Positions 7,280 through 15,204 of a DNA stretch of 26,445 nucleotides are shown piece after piece; position 1 is the first letter of the stretch; every line of letters starts with the position of its first letter. A program made the position numbers and the translations under genes. Under the pieces are notes generated by a model, which was given only the letters and a program-made list of their open reading frames with translations, searched no databases and was not told the DNA's origin. This DNA is from a bacterium (GTDB taxonomy: Bacteria > Margulisbacteria > Marinamargulisbacteria > JAAEMD01). The stretch is taken from NCBI GenBank assembly GCA_024225875.1, contig JAAEMD010000256.1, forward strand, positions 1 to 26,445. The letters run 5' to 3'.

Positions 7280-8232
7280 TTTCAGAGATAAAGAAGTTTC
7301 AATCACAAATTAATAAAGCAGACGGGGTTATTATCTTATCCCACATTGACCCTGACCTCGATAGTCTTGGTTCAGGATTAGCTCTAAAGTCAGTACTGCT
7401 TAAAAGACCAGAACTGGCCGAAAAAGTGTATATATGGTCTACCGACAAAATAAAAAAATCCCTGCGCTTTCTACCTTTTACAGAAAGTATAGTATCCAGG
7501 ATACCTGATAGTTTTTGCTTTGATACAGTAATAGTGCTGGATTCCTCAACTATTGAACGAGTTAAGGACATTGATTTATTGAACCTTAATAAGAACCATA
7601 CGATTATTAATATCGATCACCACATAGATAACATCTTATTTGGGGATATTAACATTGTTGATCCAGCAAGATCTTCCACAGGCGAACTTATGTTCACAAT
7701 TTTTGAGCATCTTAACTGGGAGATCTCTCCTGATATAGCAGGCTGCCTGTATGCTGCCATAACTTCTGATACCGGACGTTTCCTGTTCAGTAATACAACA
7801 GCAGACACTTTCAAAGCTGTTGCAAAACTAGTACAGCTGGGCGCTGATAATTATAATATTTCACAATCAATATATGAAAATAAAAGTCTTGATACTTTTA
7901 AACTTATTAACTTTGCTTTAAGCCACCTGGTTGTTAATGATTCCTTAAGCTATGCTTATACTATGATTCCATCATCTGCTCCCAAAAGTGATATTGTTCT
8001 GGTCGACATTATTCGCCAGCTTCAAAACATTAATATCTTTTTAGTATTTCAAGAACTGGAAAAAGATAAAATAAAAATTAATCTTCGTTCAAAAAGAGAT
8101 TTTGATGTAAGCAGATTCGCCTCTGTTTTTGGTGGTGGCGGACACAAAAATGCTGCCGGCATTAGATTAAAAGGCAGTATGATGGAAATTAAAAATCAGG
8201 TGATTGCCAGGCTTGAAAAAACATTAAAATAA
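7276..8232 (+). CDS. nrnA: DHH-family oligoribonuclease / pAp phosphatase (NrnA-like)
   Basis: NrnA-type enzymes are cytoplasmic Mn-dependent phosphoesterases that degrade 2-5-mer RNAs and dephosphorylate pAp. The DHH domain is intact: HIDPDLDSLGS (23-33), VLDSS (88-92) and the signature DHH (114-116). The C-terminal DHHA1 domain carries the substrate loop FGGGGHKNAAG (285-295). The 318-residue length fits NrnA and is much too short for RecJ. The ATGA overlap with rbfA implies translational coupling, and truB begins directly after its stop. The position between rbfA and truB is common in many phyla. The exact substrate preference (nanoRNA versus pAp versus cyclic dinucleotide products) cannot be read from sequence. 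Confidence 0.92.
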   Translation: MISEIKKFQSQINKADGVIILSHIDPDLDSLGSGLALKSVLLKRPELAEKVYIWSTDKIKKSLRFLPFTESIVSRIPDSFCFDTVIVLDSSTIERVKDIDLLNLNKNHTIINIDHHIDNILFGDINIVDPARSSTGELMFTIFEHLNWEISPDIAGCLYAAITSDTGRFLFSNTTADTFKAVAKLVQLGADNYNISQSIYENKSLDTFKLINFALSHLVVNDSLSYAYTMIPSSAPKSDIVLVDIIRQLQNINIFLVFQELEKDKIKINLRSKRDFDVSRFASVFGGGGHKNAAGIRLKGSMMEIKNQVIARLEKTLK

Positions 8233-8991
8233 ATGTCAACAAACCAGAATCATATAAACCCGGATTCTTTCCATGGCCTGCTTTTAGTAAATAAAATAAT
8301 CGGCATCTCCTCTTTCTACGTAGTAAAAAAAATAAGAGCTCTGACAAAAGTTAAAAAAACAGGACATGCAGGAACTCTGGACCCGTTTGCAAGCGGACTG
8401 CTTATCATTGCTATCGGCCGAAATTTCACACGTCAAATAGATTCTTTCAAAAATCTATCTAAAACCTATAAAGTAAAAATGGTTCTTGGTATTGAAACAG
8501 ATACCCTTGATTCATACGGTAATTATATTTCTTACAATAAACCTGTTTTTTATAATAAAGATCTACAGGTTAAAACAGCTAAGCAAATAACAGAGACTAT
8601 CAGCAGTTTTACAGGAGAGCAGCTTCAGGTCCCACCAAGGTTTTCTGCAAAAAAAATTGATGGTAAACGCATGTATAAAATGGCAAGACAAAATATTGAC
8701 TTTCAAGTAAAGCCCGAAAAGATAAATATTTTTGATATAAAAGTAGACAATATTTCCTTTTATACACGTCCAGTAATAGATTTTACAGTATGCTGCTCAA
8801 AAGGAACTTACATTAGAAGTCTGGTAAAAGATATCGGCACTGCTATGAAGGGCGTGGCCTATACTAAAGACATTATTAGAGTTAAAATAGGCAGTTATAA
8901 TTTGAGTTCTGCTGTTGATTTTTCTTTGTTATCATCAGAAACTATAAAAAAAGGTCTATTTTTTAATACCAGTGAAACAGAATCAATATAA
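8233..8991 (+). CDS. truB: tRNA pseudouridine-55 synthase TruB
   Basis: TruB isomerises U55 in the T-loop of tRNAs. Motif GHAGTLDPFASGLL (44-57) contains the catalytic aspartate Asp50. KTYKVKMVLGIETDTLD, PPRFSAKKIDGKRMYKMAR and CSKGTYIRSLVKDIG are the other conserved TruB blocks. At 252 residues the protein stops soon after the catalytic fold, so the C-terminal PUA-like domain found in longer TruB proteins is missing or very small. The start ATG follows the nrnA stop with no spacer (TAAATG). The family member Cbf5/dyskerin is excluded by the bacterial neighbourhood and length. Confidence 0.95.
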   Translation: MSTNQNHINPDSFHGLLLVNKIIGISSFYVVKKIRALTKVKKTGHAGTLDPFASGLLIIAIGRNFTRQIDSFKNLSKTYKVKMVLGIETDTLDSYGNYISYNKPVFYNKDLQVKTAKQITETISSFTGEQLQVPPRFSAKKIDGKRMYKMARQNIDFQVKPEKINIFDIKVDNISFYTRPVIDFTVCCSKGTYIRSLVKDIGTAMKGVAYTKDIIRVKIGSYNLSSAVDFSLLSSETIKKGLFFNTSETESI

Positions 8992-9013
8992 AACAGGATC
9001 GTACCAGGTTGAA

Positions 9014-9889
9014 ATGTCATATCATAATATTTTTGGTTTAAAGAAAAATAGACAGGTTATATCTCTTGGTTTAGGGATTTTTGATGGAATACATCGCGGA
9101 CATCAGGAAATAGCCAGACATTGTACTGACTTACTTACTTTTTATCCGCATCCTGATATTTTTTTAAGTAAAAACAGACATCTTAAAATGATCTCCACAC
9201 TGCGCGAGCAAAGATACTATTTTAAGAACCTGCTTGTATTGCGTTTTTCCAGCGAAATTGCGAAATCAGAGCCGGATACCTTTTTAACTACTATTATTAA
9301 AAACATCATAAACCCCAGAACTATTGTTGTTGGTCAGGATTTCAGATTTGGCTATCAACACAAGGGTGATACTGACACTCTTGCAAAGTGGGCCGGCCAG
9401 AATGATATTAAAGTAAAAATCATACCTTTATATGCGTTAAATAACATTCCTGTAAAAAGCTCTAATATAAGAACCCTGATTGAGCAGGACCAGTTTAATA
9501 CTGCTGTCAAACTACTAAATCATCCTTATCTAATAATAGGAAAAGTCATACATGGAGAAGGCCGCGGAACTGCCATAGGGTTTCCAACAGCTAATATAAA
9601 AATACCGGATAATAAACTTATTCCTTCTACAGGTGTCTATACAGGAACCACAGTTTATAAACAGCAGAATATGAGCTGTCTGGTTTATATTGGCAAAAAA
9701 CCCACCTATAACTTTAATCAAATCAGTCTTGAAGTACATATCCCGGACTTTAATGAAAATCTATATAATATGAATCTCAAGGTTTTGATAGAACAGAAAA
9801 TAAGAGATGAAATCAAGTTCTCTAATACAAACGAACTTGTAAAGCAAATATCAAGTGACCTTACCCATATCCCAGGAAATTCCAGCTGA
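9014..9889 (+). CDS. ribF: Bifunctional riboflavin kinase / FAD synthetase
   Basis: RibF phosphorylates riboflavin to FMN and adenylates FMN to FAD. The N-terminal nucleotidyltransferase shows IFDGIHRGH (HxGH-type), VVGQDFRFGYQHKGD and SSNIR. The C-terminal flavokinase shows GKVIHGEGRGTAIGFPTANI with the PTAN metal site, GVYTG, and LEVHIPDFNENLY with the catalytic Glu. I chose ATG 9014, which has AGG seven bases upstream and gives 291 residues. An upstream in-frame GTG (8972) would add 14 residues overlapping truB but has no ribosome binding site. The nucleotidyltransferase domain is compact: only about 10 residues separate RGHQ from TFYPHP, about half the usual distance. The gene ends the translation cluster and is followed after 14 bp by murB. 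Confidence 0.93.
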   Translation: MSYHNIFGLKKNRQVISLGLGIFDGIHRGHQEIARHCTDLLTFYPHPDIFLSKNRHLKMISTLREQRYYFKNLLVLRFSSEIAKSEPDTFLTTIIKNIINPRTIVVGQDFRFGYQHKGDTDTLAKWAGQNDIKVKIIPLYALNNIPVKSSNIRTLIEQDQFNTAVKLLNHPYLIIGKVIHGEGRGTAIGFPTANIKIPDNKLIPSTGVYTGTTVYKQQNMSCLVYIGKKPTYNFNQISLEVHIPDFNENLYNMNLKVLIEQKIRDEIKFSNTNELVKQISSDLTHIPGNSS

Positions 9890-9903
9890 TATATAAGGAG
9901 TTA

Positions 9904-10761
9904 ATGATTTTAAAAAAAAGCAAAGTTCCAATATCTTCATTAACATCCTTTAAAAATAAGGGCACAATAAATAACTTAATTTTGTTCCATAACATTGAAG
10001 AAATATCCGACTTTATCAGACATAATAAAGGCTCCGCTTATTTTATTCTCGGCAAAGGATCAAATCTAATAATAAATCCCCGGTCAGAAATTAAAACTTT
10101 TATAAAAATCCTTCCATCCATACTTCCTTTTGATTTACATAATTCTCAATTAAAAATAAATGCAGGTTTTTCAACAGGTCAAATGATTTCATTAACCCGG
10201 AAAAACAATCTATCCGGTCTGGAATTCGCAGCAGGAGTACCTGCTTCATTAGGTGGAATGATTTATATGAATTTTGGTTGCTGGGGCCAGTCTATATCAA
10301 ATATTATCGAAAAAGTTCATATTATCGATGAAAAAGGAGAGTCCAGGTGGTTATGTGCAAAAGACTGTCAGTTTGGTTACCGTTATAGTATTTTTAAGAA
10401 ACAAAAATGGATTATTACGGAGGCCATAATCAACCTGGAAAAATCTTCTTCGGAAAAAATAAAGGAAAATATCAGTCAGAATATAAAGCGCCGCCTGAAA
10501 ACTCAACCATTAAACTCCTGCACATTCGGCAGCATATTCCAGAACCCGGAAGATCTTTTTGCAGCAAAGATATTAGAAGAAAATGGATTTAAAGGTTATA
10601 ATTTCAAATCTCTAAAAATATCTGAAAAACATGCAAACTTCATGGTAAATAAAGGGGATGCTGAGTTTTCTGAGATTTTAAATTTTATTAATCTTATTAA
10701 AGATAAAATAAAGTATAAAACTAATATAAATTTAGAATTAGAGGTAGAGATAGTTATATGA
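9904..10761 (+). CDS. murB: UDP-N-acetylenolpyruvoylglucosamine reductase MurB
   Basis: MurB uses NADPH and FAD to reduce UDP-GlcNAc-enolpyruvate to UDP-MurNAc, the second committed step of peptidoglycan precursor synthesis. FAD-binding blocks ILGKGSNLII (48-57) and LEFAAGVPASLGGMIYMNFG (106-125) are clear. YRYS (159-162) matches the substrate Tyr/Arg motif, and GSIFQNP (209-215) contains the Ser expected to donate the proton. ISEKHANFMVN and a terminal LELEVEIV complete the fold. The 285-residue length is that of the short (type II) enzymes. The start has a strong AAGGAG. It overlaps ddl by 4 bp. Confidence 0.95.
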   Translation: MILKKSKVPISSLTSFKNKGTINNLILFHNIEEISDFIRHNKGSAYFILGKGSNLIINPRSEIKTFIKILPSILPFDLHNSQLKINAGFSTGQMISLTRKNNLSGLEFAAGVPASLGGMIYMNFGCWGQSISNIIEKVHIIDEKGESRWLCAKDCQFGYRYSIFKKQKWIITEAIINLEKSSSEKIKENISQNIKRRLKTQPLNSCTFGSIFQNPEDLFAAKILEENGFKGYNFKSLKISEKHANFMVNKGDAEFSEILNFINLIKDKIKYKTNINLELEVEIVI

Positions 10762-11660
10762 TAACTAAATTAAAAAATAAACTTGTCGGTGTCATTTCAG
10801 GTGGATTTTCCAAAGAAAGAGAAGTGTCAATCCGCTCCGGGCACAATGTCTATGAGTCACTTTGCCGCTCAGGGTACAACGCTGTCAAAATTGACCCTGT
10901 ATACAGCGATATTTTAGAGCATAATATTGATGCAGCTTTTATTGCTCTACACGGAAAATATGGTGAAGATGGAACTATTCAAGCCTTCTTAGAGCACAAT
11001 GGCATACCGTATACAGGATCAGGAATCAAAGCTTCTTCCTTAGCAATTAATAAACTTTTGACAAAGCAGCTTCTTTTGAAGGCCGGGCTGCCTGCACCTG
11101 AGTACTTCATCCCCAGACAGGAAGGTGTGTTAAGCAGAATCAAGGATTTCCCTGTCGTTGTTAAACCTGTAGATGAGGGATCCAGTTTCGGAGTTGATAT
11201 CGTTGATAACAAAAAGGATCTTATAAACAAAACTAAAAACAGAGAAAATCTGATAGTAGAACAGTATATATCCGGACAGGAAATCACCATAGGGATATTA
11301 CAGACAAAAAAAGATACCATCACTGTACTTCCAGTACTGGAATTAGTTGCTAAAAACCGTTTCTATGATTATCAGGCAAAGTATACTAACGGCATGACTG
11401 AGTTTATTCTGCCAGCCAGCATTTCCGAAGAAAACACATCCTTATGTAAATCTTTAGCTTTAAATACCTACCAGCTGCTGGGTTGCAGAGGAATGGCCCG
11501 GGTAGATATGATATTAAACCCGGATAAAGGACCTTTTATTTTAGAAATAAACACTATTCCCGGCCTGACAAACCTGTCTGATTTACCGGCACAGGCAAAA
11601 CATGCGGGAATATCTTTTGATAACTTGATAGAAATTTTATTGGAAAGTGCTTTCTTCTAG
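10758..11660 (+). CDS. ddl: D-alanine--D-alanine ligase
   Basis: Ddl makes the D-Ala-D-Ala dipeptide for the peptidoglycan stem peptide, using ATP through an ATP-grasp fold. The 300-residue sequence has the usual blocks: GVISGGFSKEREVSIRSG (N-terminal substrate lobe), ALHGKYGEDGTIQ, IPYTGSGIKASSLAINKL, VVKPVDEGSSFGV (ATP-binding Lys), EQYISGQEITIGIL and the metal-binding EINTIPGLTNLSDLPAQA. It is coupled to murB by an ATGA overlap and followed by ftsQ after 6 bp, as in the classical dcw cluster. Confidence 0.96.
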   Translation: MITKLKNKLVGVISGGFSKEREVSIRSGHNVYESLCRSGYNAVKIDPVYSDILEHNIDAAFIALHGKYGEDGTIQAFLEHNGIPYTGSGIKASSLAINKLLTKQLLLKAGLPAPEYFIPRQEGVLSRIKDFPVVVKPVDEGSSFGVDIVDNKKDLINKTKNRENLIVEQYISGQEITIGILQTKKDTITVLPVLELVAKNRFYDYQAKYTNGMTEFILPASISEENTSLCKSLALNTYQLLGCRGMARVDMILNPDKGPFILEINTIPGLTNLSDLPAQAKHAGISFDNLIEILLESAFF

Positions 11661-11666
11661 CTTAAA

Positions 11667-12512
11667 ATGGGCTACAGTTACAAAAAAAAACATAAGATAA
11701 GCAAAACAGGAAGATTTTTAAATTTTAAAATATATTTCTATATATCCTTATTTATTTTTATTGTTATCGCTTCCTTTTTATTTGTTACAAACCCTGATTT
11801 TCAATTATCTTCTATTGAATTTCATGACTACCGCTTCTTAAGCTTAGAGCAGCTTAACTCCGCAACTGCTCATTTTAAAGGTAAAAATACTATTATTACC
11901 GCTTTTTCCGGAAAACTTTCAAAGCAGCTGCAAAAATCTTTTCCCCAGATACAGGAAGTTTCCATTACTATTAATTTCTCTGATCTATTATCCGTATCAT
12001 TAAAGGAAAAAAAACCTTATATCGCTTTCTTAACTAACGGAAAAGCAATAATAATATCAAAAGACGGAACAATCCTGGGTTCCGGCAATAATAACTCCTC
12101 TTTTGAAGATCTTGATAAAATCATTATTATAAGAGGTTTTCCGCACAATCTCTTTAATAAGGAACGAGTACCGGACTCAATATTAGAAAAGGTTAACATT
12201 ATCATAAAAAGCATAAACCGGTTTTTTAAAGAAAAAACTTTTCAGTTAGAATTCACTACACTGGAAGTAAACAAAGAGTTTGATAAGCAGAATACTTTAA
12301 AAAAAGGGGCTGTTATTAATAAACGAAAGGTCGTTGATGAGCTTCTACTGTTAATAGATGATACCTTACCTGTTATCATAGGAGAACAAGAACATCTGGA
12401 TTTAAAATTAAGTTCATTAAAATATTTCTTATCTGAAAACATAATTGCTGAACATAAAATAAAATATATAGATTTACGAGCACCTGGAAAACTAATTATC
12501 AAAAAAAGATAA
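11667..12512 (+). CDS. ftsQ: Cell-division protein FtsQ-like (POTRA-domain, single-pass)
   Basis: FtsQ is a bitopic inner-membrane protein that links early and late divisome components. The predicted protein has a basic cytoplasmic N-terminus (MGYSYKKKHKISK), one membrane helix at about residues 23-42 and a large outer domain. A POTRA-like segment begins with FQLSSIEFHDYRFLSLEQL (about 50-68), and VSLKEKKPYIAFLTNGKAIIISKDGTIL matches the start of the FtsQ beta domain (V.V.E..P.A......Y.D..G.). Sequence conservation is low, as usual for FtsQ, so the call rests on domain order, 281-residue length and its place between ddl and ftsA. No clear ribosome binding site precedes the ATG, so translation may depend on coupling to ddl 6 bp upstream. 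Confidence 0.85.
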   Translation: MGYSYKKKHKISKTGRFLNFKIYFYISLFIFIVIASFLFVTNPDFQLSSIEFHDYRFLSLEQLNSATAHFKGKNTIITAFSGKLSKQLQKSFPQIQEVSITINFSDLLSVSLKEKKPYIAFLTNGKAIIISKDGTILGSGNNNSSFEDLDKIIIIRGFPHNLFNKERVPDSILEKVNIIIKSINRFFKEKTFQLEFTTLEVNKEFDKQNTLKKGAVINKRKVVDELLLLIDDTLPVIIGEQEHLDLKLSSLKYFLSENIIAEHKIKYIDLRAPGKLIIKKR

Positions 12513-12537
12513 CTTTTAATTAATTTTTCATTTGATT

Positions 12538-12543
12538 TATAAT
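12538..12543 (+). promoter_or_regulatory. Candidate -10 element before ftsA
   Basis: A perfect TATAAT lies in the 56-bp gap between ftsQ and ftsA, about 25 bases before the start. No convincing -35 is present at 17 bp (best TTTAAT at 12515), so this may be chance in AT-rich DNA. Confidence 0.3.
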
Positions 12544-12568
12544 AACAAATCATAAAAAATAGGAATAT

Positions 12569-13771
12569 ATGATGAGATACAATAGTGAAATGGTTTTAGG
12601 GTTAGACATAGGATCTGCACAAATTTGTGCAGCACTGTGTGAGCTTGATAATACCGGAAACGTAAATCTAAAAGGCGTTGGAACCTGCAACTCTGCCGGC
12701 TTAATCAAGGGTCAGGTTGTTGATATCGATGAATTATATAAGTCTATTGATAAGGCTATCAAAAAAGCACGCCATGGAATTAAAGCCAGGCCAACCTATG
12801 TAATAACAAATATTCCATTTCACGGCATTCAATTTTCCCATAATCTCGGATTTATACTATCAAAAGAAGAGTCCGGTCAAATAAGTGAATCTGAAAAAAA
12901 AGAATGTATACGACGTTCCGGAAACATTTTTAAATCTTCAGACCAGAAGATACTACACATCTTCCCTTTGTTTTTTAAGGTCGATGGTACGATAGTAAAG
13001 AATCCGGTCGGCACTTTCGGCAATAATTTAGAAGTACAAACTCATATTATATTAGGCAATTCCAGTAACATAATGAAAGTTACCAAGGTGCTTAAAGAAT
13101 TTAACCTGCATATCAGTGGACTTATATACGATCCTTTAGCATGTGCTCAAATTTTTCTTGACAGCAATGAAAGAAAAAACGGTGCTGTTCTTATTGATAT
13201 TGGAGGACAGTTTACAAAGGTAAGCATATTTAAAAATAATCTTCTACATCTATCTCTGATTATCCCTATTGGCGGAGAAACAATCTCTTCAGATATAGCC
13301 ATATGTTTAAAAACAACCGTTCCTGAAGCTGAACGTTTAAAGATTCTAAAAGGAGATATTCTGTTATCAAATATTAATCAAGAAGAAGAAATAGAGATTT
13401 TCACCAGAAAAAACGGCCTGATCAAAACAAAAAAGCTCTTATTATGTAAGATCATTGAGGCCAGAATCAATGAACTTCTATCAATAATAAAAAAAGAAAT
13501 CCCCTTTACATTTGAGCATCAGTACAAATGTGTTATCACTGGCGGAGGAAGTAAACTAACCGGTCTAAGAGAATATATTGAAGCATATTTCGACTCTACA
13601 GTGAGAAACACCCCATCTCCAAATGCACAACACATAATCGACAATATCACACATGCAAATGCAATTGGCCTTATTTTATATGCAATTAAAACAGGGGCGC
13701 TGCCTTATTCCAAAAATTCCAGAAAAATTATCCCTGGTTTTATAAAAAAATGGCTGAATAACTTATTCTAA
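12569..13771 (+). CDS. ftsA: Cell-division protein FtsA
   Basis: FtsA is an actin-like ATPase that tethers FtsZ filaments to the membrane and recruits the divisome. Phosphate motif 1 is GLDIGSAQICA (11-21), phosphate 2 is GAVLIDIGGQFTKVSIF (about 205-221), and the adenosine motif is VITGGGSKLTGL (about 328-339). The 1C subdomain block GQVVDIDELYKSIDKAIKKA is recognisable. The C-terminus GFIKKWLNNLF is an amphipathic helix of the type that anchors FtsA to the membrane. Two adjacent ATG codons follow TAGGA, and either could start. The gene lies directly before ftsZ. Confidence 0.95.
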   Translation: MMRYNSEMVLGLDIGSAQICAALCELDNTGNVNLKGVGTCNSAGLIKGQVVDIDELYKSIDKAIKKARHGIKARPTYVITNIPFHGIQFSHNLGFILSKEESGQISESEKKECIRRSGNIFKSSDQKILHIFPLFFKVDGTIVKNPVGTFGNNLEVQTHIILGNSSNIMKVTKVLKEFNLHISGLIYDPLACAQIFLDSNERKNGAVLIDIGGQFTKVSIFKNNLLHLSLIIPIGGETISSDIAICLKTTVPEAERLKILKGDILLSNINQEEEIEIFTRKNGLIKTKKLLLCKIIEARINELLSIIKKEIPFTFEHQYKCVITGGGSKLTGLREYIEAYFDSTVRNTPSPNAQHIIDNITHANAIGLILYAIKTGALPYSKNSRKIIPGFIKKWLNNLF

Positions 13772-13801
13772 TTATTTTTTTGTTGACTTTTTTATTATTA
13801 T

Positions 13802-13829
13802 TTGAATCAAATCCATATCATGGTATAAT
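13802..13829 (+). promoter_or_regulatory. Extended -10 promoter for ftsZ
   Basis: TTGAAT (13802-13807) and a perfect TATAAT (13824-13829) are 16 bp apart, and the -10 is preceded by TGG, giving an extended -10. Transcription would start near 13836, about 44 bases before the ftsZ start. A further TTGACT at 13783-13788 has no matching -10. This suggests ftsZ is transcribed at a higher level than the upstream cluster. Confidence 0.7.
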
Positions 13830-13879
13830 CCAGTAATATCTAAAGTAATAGCTGTAACAGCTGTTCAAAGGGGATAAAG

Positions 13880-15193
13880 TTGTCTATTGAGGATCTTAAG
13901 CATTTTGCAAATATAAAAGTTTTTGGTGTTGGTGGTGGCGGTTGTAATGCTATCAATAGAATGGTAGCTGCCGGTGTTAAGGGAGTGGAGTTCTGGGCAG
14001 TAAACACAGATCTTCAGTCACTAAATGTTTCCCTTGCTGACCATAACCTGCAAATAGGCGCAAAGCTCACAAAAGGTCTGGGCGGAGGAGCAATTCCTTC
14101 TATTGGTGAACAGGCTGCCCATGAAAGTGAAGAAGATATTGAAATGGCGCTCGAGGGTGCTGACATGGTTTTTATTACAGCTGGCATGGGTGGTGGAACC
14201 GGAACCGGAGCTGCTCCTGTAATAGCAAAGACCGCAAAGAACTTAGGATCACTTACTATTGGTGTAGTAACAAAGCCGTTCAAATTTGAAGGACCCATAA
14301 GATCCCGTCAGGCTATAAAGGGTCTGGAAACATTAAGGTCTGAGGTTGATGCGCTTATCATAATTCCTAACGACAATTTACTGCAAATTGTAGAAAAGAA
14401 AACATCTATTGTTGAGGCTTTCAGAATTGCTGATGATGTATTAAGGCAGGGGGTTCAGGGCATTGCTGATCTAATTACAATACCAGGCCTCATTAATCTT
14501 GATTTTGCCGACGTTAAAACTGTTATGATGGACTCCGGTTCTGCGATGATGGGAATTGGCCAGGCTTCTGGCGAAAACAGGGCTGTTGAAGCAGCTGAAA
14601 AAGCCATAGCATCTCCTTTATTAGAAGAAACCATACATGGAGCAACTGGTGTTATACTTAATATTACAGGAGGTTCTGAGTTAACTTTACATGAGGTACA
14701 TGATGCTGCTGATGTTATTTACGGGGCAGTTGACCCGGAAGCCAATATACTATTCGGTTCTGTTATAGATGAGAATTTAAAAGATGAAATAATGGTCACT
14801 GTTATTGCAACAGGCTTCAAAAAAGCGGAAAACAATAATTCTAAACAACGCTTAGAACCCGCTTATGCTGAAAAACCAGAGACTCTGACAGGAACACCGT
14901 TAAGTGCTTCTGTAAGTAATCCAGTCAGTACTCCAGTCAACGCTCCTGTCAGCTCTATAGAGCTTAGTGACGAAGACTCTTTTTCCTTAGACAATATAAG
15001 TGCTTCTAAACAAAAAAACAGCTTTGAAAGTACAAGTGAAGATGAAGATACTTTCAGCACATCTGATAATGAGGAACTAAAGGAAGTACAACCGGAATCA
15101 GAAGGTTTTTTATCAGATGTTAACAATAAAACAGATGATCTTGAAACCTTTGATCTGGACGTTCCTGCCTTTTTAAGGAATATAAATAACTAA
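13880..15193 (+). CDS. ftsZ: Cell-division tubulin FtsZ
   Basis: FtsZ is the GTPase that polymerises into the cytokinetic Z-ring. GTP-binding residues are in GVGGGGCNAINRM (16-28) and the tubulin signature GGGTGTGAAP (104-113). The T7 loop NLDFADV (206-212) supplies the catalytic aspartates. After residue about 320 comes an acidic, Ser/Thr-rich linker of about 95 residues, ending in the conserved C-terminal peptide LDVPAFLRNINN that binds FtsA. The start is a TTG with AAAGGGGAT upstream, and no ATG lies before the core. Length is 437 residues because of the long linker. The core resembles FtsZ of Firmicutes and Cyanobacteria more than proteobacterial forms, an impression that needs a tree. 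Confidence 0.98.
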   Translation: MSIEDLKHFANIKVFGVGGGGCNAINRMVAAGVKGVEFWAVNTDLQSLNVSLADHNLQIGAKLTKGLGGGAIPSIGEQAAHESEEDIEMALEGADMVFITAGMGGGTGTGAAPVIAKTAKNLGSLTIGVVTKPFKFEGPIRSRQAIKGLETLRSEVDALIIIPNDNLLQIVEKKTSIVEAFRIADDVLRQGVQGIADLITIPGLINLDFADVKTVMMDSGSAMMGIGQASGENRAVEAAEKAIASPLLEETIHGATGVILNITGGSELTLHEVHDAADVIYGAVDPEANILFGSVIDENLKDEIMVTVIATGFKKAENNNSKQRLEPAYAEKPETLTGTPLSASVSNPVSTPVNAPVSSIELSDEDSFSLDNISASKQKNSFESTSEDEDTFSTSDNEELKEVQPESEGFLSDVNNKTDDLETFDLDVPAFLRNINN

Positions 15194-15204
15194 CACAAAT
15201 TGTC

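Noticed and set aside
8972..9013. GTG start for ribF inside the truB end
   Set aside because: No Shine-Dalgarno sequence precedes it and the 14 added residues match nothing in RibF. ATG 9014 has AGG at suitable spacing.
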